Assembly: GCA_913047525.1 (NCBI GenBank) | Contig: CAJWUS010000001.1 | Coordinates: 1 to 31,776, forward strand | Source of the DNA: an uncultured Flavobacteriales bacterium | GTDB lineage: Bacteria > Bacteroidota > Bacteroidia > Flavobacteriales > BACL11 | Direction of reading: 5' to 3' | Length of the DNA stretch: 31,776 nucleotides | Shown here: one piece after another, positions 24,421 to 31,776 of the stretch | Numbering within the stretch: position 1 is the stretch's first letter | Layout of the letters: each line of letters begins with the position of its first letter | Program-made: the position numbers and the translations under genes | The notes under the pieces: model-generated | Told to the model about the DNA's origin: nothing | Database searches by the model: none | The model's input: the letters and a program-made list of their open reading frames with translations, nothing else

Positions 24421-24428
24421 GATTTTGT

Positions 24429-25085
24429 TTAATTAAGTGTAAAATTAATCGGAATAGTGTATTGCACATTCACTGGTTTTCCCCTTTGTTTACCAGCAGT
24501 TGTATAGGGTAAAAGTTTTACAACTCTTACCGCCTCTGCATCCAAATACCTATCCACACTTCTTACTACTTTTACGCTAGTTACTTTTCCTTTTTTGTTC
24601 ACCACATAGCTTACAAACACTTTTCCAGTAATATCATTCTCTTTTGCTATTGGTGGATATTTTGTAGTTTTCTGAATAAATTTCATCAATCCTAAATCGC
24701 CACCTGGAAAAACTGGCATTTGCTCAACCACCATAAACACCTCATCAGAATCTTCCTCTTCTTCTTGTTCTATAAACTCATTCTCATCAGTATCGGTATC
24801 TTCTACTTCTAATTCATTTTCAATTTCAACCTCATCTTCTACAATCTCAATAATCTCTGGTGGTGGCGGAGGGGGTGGAGGGGGCTTTTCTTCTTGACGT
24901 GTAATAGGAATCATTTCGTCCTCTAAATCGTCCATTTGCAATTGTCCCAAACTATAATCAGTTTTTTCATAGCTTTTCCATTCAAAAGCAACTAAAACTA
25001 CCATTAGTGTAATTACTAATCCTATCTGAAAGAATAGTCCTCTTTTGCGTTCAATACTTATTTTCGGATTTTTTTTAGCTTTCAT
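24429..25085 (-). CDS. TonB-like energy transducer
   Basis: Protein of 218 residues: a short basic cytoplasmic start, one membrane helix (about 17-36), then a periplasmic linker with nine consecutive prolines (68-76) and a very acidic Glu/Asp stretch (78-115), then a TonB_C domain (about 125-218) carrying MPVFPGGDLGLMKFI, GKVFVSYVVNKKGKVTSVKV and the closing YTIPINFTL strand. It would couple the proton-motive force to outer-membrane receptors. Bacteroidota carry many TonB paralogues; which receptor it serves is unknown. It lies 50 bases after gcvH. I expect a VanZ-family gene between these two in many flavobacteria, and it is absent here. Confidence 0.9.
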   Translation of the reverse strand: MKAKKNPKISIERKRGLFFQIGLVITLMVVLVAFEWKSYEKTDYSLGQLQMDDLEDEMIPITRQEEKPPPPPPPPPEIIEIVEDEVEIENELEVEDTDTDENEFIEQEEEEDSDEVFMVVEQMPVFPGGDLGLMKFIQKTTKYPPIAKENDITGKVFVSYVVNKKGKVTSVKVVRSVDRYLDAEAVRVVKLLPYTTAGKQRGKPVNVQYTIPINFTLN

Positions 25086-25135
25086 GACTTTTTATATTTC
25101 TTAAATATTAACGAAAATTTATTTTCTATATTTTA

Positions 25136-25513
25136 CTAATTTACCATTTCTTGATAAGAAACGTTATCCATTAAATGGCCTAATTCACTTGCATCAGCAA
25201 TGGAAATTTTTACCATCCAACCATCCCCATAGGAGTCTGTATTTATCAAGTCTGGCTCGTCCTCCAATTTAGTGTTAAACTCCAACACTTCTCCACCAAC
25301 TGGCATGAATAAATCCGATACTGTTTTAACTGCTTCAATGGTTCCAAACACCTCATCTTTATCTAATTGCTCGCCCTCTGTATCTACATCTACATATACT
25401 ATATCGCCCAATTCGGCCTGGGCAAAAGCTGTTATGCCAACATAAGCATTTTCACCCTCTATTCTCACCCATTCATGGTTTTTACTATATTTCAAATTTT
25501 CTGGAAAATTCAT
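25136..25513 (-). CDS. gcvH: Glycine cleavage system H protein
   Basis: Lipoyl carrier of 125 residues, the normal size. It begins YSKNHEWVR and holds the lipoylation loop [11 protein letters not shown] with the carrier Lys63, then GEVLEFN and the GDGWMVKI strand. H protein shuttles the aminomethyl group between the P, T and L proteins of glycine cleavage; it can also serve lipoate transfer. The neighbourhood sprA-gcvH-tonB is a recurring Bacteroidota arrangement with no obvious metabolic reason. It has its own well-formed promoter in the 46-base gap after sprA. Confidence 0.96.
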   Translation of the reverse strand: MNFPENLKYSKNHEWVRIEGENAYVGITAFAQAELGDIVYVDVDTEGEQLDKDEVFGTIEAVKTVSDLFMPVGGEVLEFNTKLEDEPDLINTDSYGDGWMVKISIADASELGHLMDNVSYQEMVN

Positions 25514-25528
25514 CTTTTAAAAATTTTT

Positions 25529-25558
25529 CAAAAATACACTTTTTCAGTTGCTAACAAA
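25529..25558 (-). promoter_or_regulatory. Bacteroidota promoter of gcvH
   Basis: On the minus strand TTTG (25558-25555), 18 bases, then TATTTTTG (25536-25529). Both elements match the -33 and -7 consensus with ideal spacing, between the sprA stop and the gcvH start. The best-formed promoter in the window. Confidence 0.65.
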
Positions 25559-25559
25559 A

Positions 25560-28500
25560 TTAGCCAGCCAAAGTAAATCTTATACTAAATCCGGCATTAG
25601 TAATTGCGCCAGGGAAAGTGGTAGAAAGAAAAGGATTTGTAATTACTTTATCATAAAATGCTTTTACATTTAAACGTTGATTAATTACATAATCGGCAGA
25701 AAATTTGATAGTAATGATTTGCTGTCCTGCGATAATTTGCTCTACATCTTCAATTACTTTTCTGATGACCGTTCTGTTATTTCTGATATTTAAATCGATT
25801 TTTAAATCCAAATCGCTATTTATTTTTTTGCTTCTTCCGGAAGATCTAAAATTAAAATATACATCTTTAATTCTATAGCCGGTGCCAATTACATATTCGT
25901 TAGATGCTATTTCAGAAAGCTGATTATTGCTAAGTGATAAGGAAAGCATCCTGCTTTTTTTGATTTCAAAACGAGCGAGCAAAGAATTTTTCCAGGTCAT
26001 GTCTATTTTAAAAAGTGGACTAAATTGCTCATTGATGGAAACTTGTGCGATATCATATTTGGTGTGATAACTCATATTGTTTAGGTTCATTTGTATGTCC
26101 CCAGCAGCATCCTTATAGTCTAGATTAGAAGAGAAAGAACTAACACTATAAGAACTTCTGTAAGCATGCCCTAGTGTGAATGTTTCAAAATACCTTTTGA
26201 TGAATTTTATTTTGGTAAGCCCGTCATAAGTAATTCGCCAATTTGGTAGTGGTATTTTTGGGAATTTTTTCAAGGACACACCAATCGCATCCCTTCCTGT
26301 ATAAGCTGCAATAAATGCTGGAATCATTACATCTTGTGAAGTAGGGCCATAACCGCCTGTATAAATGGTGTCCGTACCATTTATTGCGTACTCAATTGGG
26401 AATCCTGTTAAAGGATCAATTCCTCCAATAAAATCAGGGTTTTCAGCCGCTAATCGTCTGGCAATATCGTTTCTGTAATTTCTAAACTTAGCAAAAGTTT
26501 TAGAAGAATATTGCTCATCATCTTTTAAAAAGGCCGTGCTCCATGAAATAATCGATACGCTAAAACCACCTGTTTCAATAGGACTGAAAGATTGGAAACT
26601 CCCATGACTATCGGCTCGCCAATATTCCTGACTATTTAAGGATTTTGTTTTGTTGGCAGTAAGTTCAATTCGGAATCGTTTGAAGGGTTCTATGGTACTT
26701 CTTAGTGTAAGATTGCTCGAACGGTTTGTTTTATAAAGCGTATTTAAAGCAGTATTAGTCGTAAGCCACCCTTCTGATGCTGCCCTATATCTAATGTCAT
26801 TTTGGCTGCCAAAAATAAAAGGAAGTCCTGGTGCCATCATACTCCATTGCTGGCCTAAGAAATGAGGTTTTGGCATAAATCCTGGTAGAAATGTACCCCT
26901 GTTTTCAGAATAATTTAAAGAGATATTTTTCACAGAAAGCATAAAGCGAGTCAAATACTTAAAAAATTCATATCTATTTTCCTTTTCATCCTCTTCTTGT
27001 TCGGCTTGTTGGGTGTTTCTTCCCCTTTGGTTTCGTCCCCCGCGCATCCCTGACTGGTTTACTTTCCTAAAATAGGGCACCTTATTGTAAAGGGTGTTCA
27101 TGTTGATTTGTCCATTGTATTGCCTTGTATTTGAGTTTTGAATATTGTTGCCTAAATACTGCAAAGATTTAGGAGCTCCTGTCCAATCGTAATTGGCACT
27201 ATAGCGGGTATTGAGCGACATAAAATCCAAGAATGGAATTTTATTTATTGGCACTTGATAGTTAATGTTTAGTGTTTGATGATACATGGTTACCCTTCCA
27301 AAATCCCAGAAATTCTGCCAAACAGTATCTCTCTTTTCTTTATAGTTTGGTTCAGATTTTGAAAGACTCCCGGCTGGCTCATCAATAGTGGCTTTGTTAT
27401 TTACTGCAAAGTCGATTTTTAGTGTTCTGGTCAAATCGTATTTTACCTCATACATCCTGTTCCAATTAAAATACTTATTGTAAGTAGGGAAAATAAGCAT
27501 ATTTGAATTATTGATATTTCTGAGTTTTGTTTCATTATACTGCCTGTCTAAATCTGTTCGGAAGGAGAAAGATTTTGGCATAGTATTGAAATTAAAATCT
27601 TTTATAAGCCGATAGTATTTCGATTTCCCAAAATTCACTTTTGCAAAAGGTTTAATGTTTTTTGGTGTAGTGTGGAAATTATAAGTAAGTGCCCCACGGT
27701 AGAGTTTCGTTCTGTTGTATTCTGTATTGATATTTCTAATGAAAGTTTCATTAAAAGAATAGGAAAGCGATACATTTTCTATATCATATACTTTTGGTTT
27801 TTTTGATTTCTCATTTTTGCCTTTATTTTTATTAAAAGAGGGCATCTTTCTGACATTTGTAAAATTGATACTATTGCGTTTTACATAGTCCTGTGCAATG
27901 TGTTTTAAGGAATCTTTTTCTGCTTTACTGTCGAGTGTTTCTAATGTAGTTTTAAATAGTATATCTGGATCAAGAGGATTATATTGAGGGTTTTGTATTG
28001 CCTCCGAAACACCAATATACATTGGAATTTTCACTCCATAGTCTTCCGAGAAAAATTTGCCTAATTCAAAGGTGGATGAAATGTCATACTGAAAGGCGTT
28101 TACCCTTTGTCGTTCGTTAAGTTTTTTCTCGATACTTCCAAATCCAATGGTGCTCATGCTTCCTGCAAAAGTTACAGTTCCAAAATCGGCAAGGCGAGTG
28201 GTTAGGCGGGAATTAGCTGCCCATCCGCCATACTCATCAAAGTCAGTCAATCGTAATTCGTTCACCCAAATTTCTCCACATTTAGAAAGGCCATCATCAG
28301 CAGATTGAATGTTTAGTTTTTTAGGATTTCTAATTCCTATCATTATGGTTTTTACACGCGCCAAATTCGGATTTCCAACAATTTGTATTTTCTTTCCACT
28401 TGATAAATATTTGATATAAGGGTTGGAAACATTGGAGTGCGTACCGTTTCTGATAGCATCATTTCTTATTTGCTTTGCTTTTTGAAATTCTTCAAAAGCA

Positions 28501-31500
28501 ATGTCAATTTGGTTGGAAGATGGCCAAATGGCACTGGCACTACTTGTCCCATGTGGAGTTGCTTTTAAGCTCACTTCATATTCGTAATAGTTGGAAACAA
28601 AATCAGTTCCTAAACGAATGAAGCAAGAAAAATCGCCATCTTTCAAATCGTCATTCTTCCCTTCCGCATGCACAAACATTTTAATGCGTTTGTAGGAGCG
28701 CACATCCAAATCAGTCGTTTTATAAGCAGCCCTTGAATCCCCATCTTTCAAGTCGCAAACTTTCAATACCAAGGATTGCTCGTTTTGTCTTCTAAGAGTA
28801 GTAGTAGTATTATCAATTTCCTGCTCAATTCCTGGTGGAACCACATAATTGACAGGACTTCTTTTTCCGTTTTCCTCCACATTTACGGCAGTTACATCAA
28901 AAAGGGTGTTGTCCTCATCATCAATTGGAAGGTATTCTCCTGGAGAGGATAAATCAAAATTATACCTCCTCCACTCGCCTCTTACTAAATCTAAGGTAGC
29001 AAAACGACAAACAATTGGCTGGCTAAAATCAGCAAAAACCATACGCATAAATCGAATAGATTTAAAATCTTGTATCCCCCCAACTACTTTGTCTGGTTTG
29101 TAAATCGGCACTCTAAACTGATACCATTTTACTGAGCGTGTTGCACCATTTTCTGTTTTTACATTTGCGGTAAAAACATCAGAAATGTAACTATCCCCCA
29201 CGTCCATATTAGGGAAAAGTGATACTTTATACTGAAAATAACTTTCCGATTCACTTAGTGTGTTGTCCTTATTAATGTCCTCCGTATTGGGGATTGTGGT
29301 AGAAGAAGTGGAATAGGATTCAGGAGATTGATCGGTAGTAACTGAATTCCCATCCATATTATTAAAGTTCAGATATCTGTCTAAAATTTTGGTTTGATTA
29401 TTGTCAAAATCACTTCCTCTGTAATAATGAAAATTGTCGCCAGAAGGATCTTTCTGTGCATTTTGATAGGCTTGGGAAGCTATTCCTAAATTGGAGTTAT
29501 TTGCAATATTCTGAATGTAATCATCAAAGAAAAGTTTTTCATCAGTTGTTCGTAATCCATCCAAGCCAACATCCTGATACGCCCTGGAATTAGGGTCATT
29601 ATCAAAAGCATTAACAATGGAATAAGTAGTTGGCACCCTTCCCCAAGAAGTTGTATCTACATTTTCAACTGTGGAGGAAGCTGGTAATCCATTTTCAAAA
29701 CTTTTGTAGCCATCTTTTAAAATATCTTCTGATACATTCCCTAATTGAAAATACAAATCGCCACCACTATGATTTTGGTCTCCATCTTCATTATTGAAAG
29801 GGTCCATCATCCAAAATTCTATAAATTCAATATTGGCGGCTTCAAAATCATTGGTTTCCACTTTTCGCATTAATCCTGCCCACTTGTCAGAAGGATTATT
29901 AAAAGTTCCATCTGCATTCAAATCAATTACATTATAATTATAAGGACCTCTTTTATTTGGATAATAAGCCACATCCAAAAGTGCAAGATTGGTAATCTGA
30001 CTTCCCAAATCCGGATCTTTATTGGGGAAAACTTCCTTTTCTGAAACCTCTCTGGAATAATGATAAGATTGCTGAGGGATAGTATTTCCATTTGGCAGAC
30101 TAATTGTTTTATTTACCCCCGGCGGAGTAATAGAAGTGTTTCGATAAAATAAAGGATCAATAGTGTACCATGCTAGCTTTGCCCTATCAAAACCACTTAT
30201 TAAATTGTCATTTTCTCCGGCATTTGGAAAAATATTCTCTTGCCCCTGTGGGATACTTGATAAAAACCAAGCACCCATATTTTTCATGTCAATTCCTGTT
30301 TTGCTGGCTTCAAAATCATCAATATAAGATATCCCAGAATTGCCCAAAGACTTGTGATGACCAGGAATTAAATGAGCAAATTCGGCTGTTGCGATAAGGG
30401 TTGATTTTGCTTTTGTTTCCAAAAAGGGCAGTTTGTCCACCATCTTAGTGATAAACGGAGAAGCTGTTTGATAGGTTCCGTCCAATCCCCAAATGGTATT
30501 GGAAATTGGCTCATCCCCAGTATTTATTTTTGCCGTATATGGGCGTTCGGTAAGGTTTAGTACTGTCGCCCCAATAATGAAGTCCTTGTTTATTTCATAA
30601 TCGATATGCGTACCTATCAATGTTTTATTCTGGATGCCATAGAGCGCATTATTTTCTAATGAAATTTTTATGGGCACTCCTGAATTTAAAATCCCCTGAT
30701 TGATAATGGTAACTCTACCCAACATATAGTCCACCGTATAATCTTGATTTTCTGTTAATTTTTGTGAGCCAGCTGTTACCGTTACCGAACCCTCCGGTAC
30801 ATTCATGGCATTAAGGGAAATCTCTGCCCCAGATGATGCTTGATAACTACCTTTCAATCGGAATTTATTTAATTCGGGATATTGTTGGGCAATGGTTATA
30901 GTGGAATCATAAAGGGCTTGATACACATATTTATCGGCTAGCGTTTGATCAGAAAATTTCCCTCTTAAGTAACTTCCAAAAGGTTCTCGCACAGGAAAAA
31001 TAATTCTTCCATTTGAGGACTTGGCAGTTATGCCTTCTATAAAATCAAAAACACCATCCGATTGCTTGTCTTGTTGTGCATTTAAATTATCTAAATTCAA
31101 AACTTTTATAAGGGGAATTCCATCTAAAATACCTTCTGGAATATAATTGGTAAGTCCTCCAGATTCTTCTGTGTTTTCATAAACCACATCCAAAACAAAA
31201 TCGTTTTGACTCATCTGATAAGCCCCAATAGCATAGATGTTTTTCATCATCAAATCCCAATTAGGTAATTGTGGAGAGAAGTTAGTGCCTTTCAGTAGTT
31301 TTACAAAAAGTGCATCCGGGGCAGTGGGGCCCGTAGTGCTAAGTTCGCCCACTTGAAAAATATTGTTACCAATGGTATACTGAAAAGCAACTGCAAGTAC
31401 TTCATCATTATTTAGCGCCTGATTTAAAGAGATGTATCCAAGTTGAGAATTCAAGGTGTATTCTGATGTGGTTAGCAGTCTTGCTCTTTCTAGTTTTTCA

Positions 31501-31776
31501 TAATCTTGTGCTGCTTTAAAGATAAAGGAAAAAGGCCCGAAAGTATTATTTACCTGATTAATATCTCTAGCTGCATTAAAATTATTTGTCAGTTTATCGA
31601 ATAACTCATTGGCAAGATTATCAGGAAACTTACCATATGGAGGTCCATCAGCAAAATTAGGGTCATCAGTATGAACATCACCAACTATATTTTCCCCTAA
31701 ATCTAAAAAGGCAACAATATTTCTAGTATTCTCGGTAGTTCCTGTTTTGTTGGTAATCCACACCTCAATTTTTGTA
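25560..31776 (-). CDS. sprA: SprA, outer-membrane translocon of the type IX secretion system (N-terminus beyond the window)
   Basis: About 2071 residues are visible; the frame stays open to the last base (…TKIEVWITNKTG), so the N-terminal few hundred residues and signal peptide lie outside. SprA forms the very large outer-membrane beta-barrel pore of type IX secretion and is needed for gliding and protein export. Recognised parts: EVWITNKTG-TENTRNIVAF, the ISYIDDFEASKTGIDM block, GEIWVNELRLTDFDEYGGWA and the repeated R-F-R-I-beta strands, ending NAGFSIRFTLAG. An internal low-complexity charged loop (GGRNQRGRNTQQAEQEEDEK, coded near 27000-27050) precedes a strand block. A GTG at 31763 is not the true start, only an internal Val codon. 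With RemB it marks a gliding, T9SS-bearing cell. Confidence 0.95.
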   Translation of the reverse strand, partial: TKIEVWITNKTGTTENTRNIVAFLDLGENIVGDVHTDDPNFADGPPYGKFPDNLANELFDKLTNNFNAARDINQVNNTFGPFSFIFKAAQDYEKLERARLLTTSEYTLNSQLGYISLNQALNNDEVLAVAFQYTIGNNIFQVGELSTTGPTAPDALFVKLLKGTNFSPQLPNWDLMMKNIYAIGAYQMSQNDFVLDVVYENTEESGGLTNYIPEGILDGIPLIKVLNLDNLNAQQDKQSDGVFDFIEGITAKSSNGRIIFPVREPFGSYLRGKFSDQTLADKYVYQALYDSTITIAQQYPELNKFRLKGSYQASSGAEISLNAMNVPEGSVTVTAGSQKLTENQDYTVDYMLGRVTIINQGILNSGVPIKISLENNALYGIQNKTLIGTHIDYEINKDFIIGATVLNLTERPYTAKINTGDEPISNTIWGLDGTYQTASPFITKMVDKLPFLETKAKSTLIATAEFAHLIPGHHKSLGNSGISYIDDFEASKTGIDMKNMGAWFLSSIPQGQENIFPNAGENDNLISGFDRAKLAWYTIDPLFYRNTSITPPGVNKTISLPNGNTIPQQSYHYSREVSEKEVFPNKDPDLGSQITNLALLDVAYYPNKRGPYNYNVIDLNADGTFNNPSDKWAGLMRKVETNDFEAANIEFIEFWMMDPFNNEDGDQNHSGGDLYFQLGNVSEDILKDGYKSFENGLPASSTVENVDTTSWGRVPTTYSIVNAFDNDPNSRAYQDVGLDGLRTTDEKLFFDDYIQNIANNSNLGIASQAYQNAQKDPSGDNFHYYRGSDFDNNQTKILDRYLNFNNMDGNSVTTDQSPESYSTSSTTIPNTEDINKDNTLSESESYFQYKVSLFPNMDVGDSYISDVFTANVKTENGATRSVKWYQFRVPIYKPDKVVGGIQDFKSIRFMRMVFADFSQPIVCRFATLDLVRGEWRRYNFDLSSPGEYLPIDDEDNTLFDVTAVNVEENGKRSPVNYVVPPGIEQEIDNTTTTLRRQNEQSLVLKVCDLKDGDSRAAYKTTDLDVRSYKRIKMFVHAEGKNDDLKDGDFSCFIRLGTDFVSNYYEYEVSLKATPHGTSSASAIWPSSNQIDIAFEEFQKAKQIRNDAIRNGTHSNVSNPYIKYLSSGKKIQIVGNPNLARVKTIMIGIRNPKKLNIQSADDGLSKCGEIWVNELRLTDFDEYGGWAANSRLTTRLADFGTVTFAGSMSTIGFGSIEKKLNERQRVNAFQYDISSTFELGKFFSEDYGVKIPMYIGVSEAIQNPQYNPLDPDILFKTTLETLDSKAEKDSLKHIAQDYVKRNSINFTNVRKMPSFNKNKGKNEKSKKPKVYDIENVSLSYSFNETFIRNINTEYNRTKLYRGALTYNFHTTPKNIKPFAKVNFGKSKYYRLIKDFNFNTMPKSFSFRTDLDRQYNETKLRNINNSNMLIFPTYNKYFNWNRMYEVKYDLTRTLKIDFAVNNKATIDEPAGSLSKSEPNYKEKRDTVWQNFWDFGRVTMYHQTLNINYQVPINKIPFLDFMSLNTRYSANYDWTGAPKSLQYLGNNIQNSNTRQYNGQINMNTLYNKVPYFRKVNQSGMRGGRNQRGRNTQQAEQEEDEKENRYEFFKYLTRFMLSVKNISLNYSENRGTFLPGFMPKPHFLGQQWSMMAPGLPFIFGSQNDIRYRAASEGWLTTNTALNTLYKTNRSSNLTLRSTIEPFKRFRIELTANKTKSLNSQEYWRADSHGSFQSFSPIETGGFSVSIISWSTAFLKDDEQYSSKTFAKFRNYRNDIARRLAAENPDFIGGIDPLTGFPIEYAINGTDTIYTGGYGPTSQDVMIPAFIAAYTGRDAIGVSLKKFPKIPLPNWRITYDGLTKIKFIKRYFETFTLGHAYRSSYSVSSFSSNLDYKDAAGDIQMNLNNMSYHTKYDIAQVSINEQFSPLFKIDMTWKNSLLARFEIKKSRMLSLSLSNNQLSEIASNEYVIGTGYRIKDVYFNFRSSGRSKKINSDLDLKIDLNIRNNRTVIRKVIEDVEQIIAGQQIITIKFSADYVINQRLNVKAFYDKVITNPFLSTTFPGAITNAGFSIRFTLAG

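Noticed and set aside
25113..25126. Inverted repeat GAAAA-TTTA-TTTTC between gcvH and tonB as a terminator
   Set aside because: The stem is only five A/T-rich pairs and no T tract follows on the minus strand; tonB probably shares the gcvH transcript.

Overview
The window is AT-rich DNA from a member of the Bacteroidota, most likely a gliding, marine flavobacterium-like organism. The lineage call rests on SprA (type IX secretion), a RemB/Wzi-like outer-membrane protein, the sprA-gcvH-tonB neighbourhood, TAnnTTTG-type promoter elements and A-rich leaders instead of strong Shine-Dalgarno sites. I cannot name a genus. Almost every gene is on the minus strand; only an MBOAT/SGNH acyl-transfer pair is on the plus strand. 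There is no rRNA, tRNA, CRISPR array or insertion sequence, and no gene-free stretch longer than about 100 bases.

Layout, from high to low coordinates (the direction of most transcription). (1) 25560-31776: sprA, cut by the window edge, followed by gcvH with its own good promoter and tonB with a strong intrinsic terminator. (2) 23221-24328: cysC (APS kinase) and a small HxGH nucleotidylyltransferase of unknown substrate, closed by a second terminator. (3) 8535-23111: a run of 14 tightly packed or overlapping genes: deoC, a full aldehyde dehydrogenase, a truncated aldehyde dehydrogenase-like protein, cysQ, a Wzx flippase, three related sulfotransferases, a Wzy-like polymerase, a sugar-nucleotide epimerase, a secreted glycoside hydrolase, two more sulfotransferases and a GT2 glycosyltransferase. 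(4) 6129-8540, plus strand: MBOAT acyltransferase and SGNH-like partner, convergent with the GT2 gene. (5) 20-6027: GT4 glycosyltransferase, gmhA, gmhB, a GDP-mannose 4,6-dehydratase homologue, a WecA-like initiating transferase and the RemB-like protein.

Read together, regions 2-5 look like a Wzx/Wzy-type locus for a sulfated and probably acylated surface polysaccharide. WecA would start the lipid-linked unit; GT2 and GT4 would extend it; the GMD homologue, epimerase and GmhA/GmhB would supply special sugars (6-deoxyhexose, heptose or 6-deoxyheptose); five sulfotransferases would decorate it; Wzx and Wzy would flip and polymerise it; MBOAT/SGNH would acylate it in the periplasm; and the secreted hydrolase would trim or edit it. 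CysC makes PAPS and CysQ removes the inhibitory by-product PAP, so sulfate-donor supply and waste removal are encoded next to the users.

The least explained parts are the small adenylyltransferase paired with cysC (a candidate stand-in for ATP sulfurylase, unproven), the split ALDH16-like pair with deoC at the head of the sulfation operon, and the gmhA-gmhB-GMD trio. No ATP sulfurylase of a known type, polysaccharide export complex (Wza/Wzc) or ligase is present in the window.
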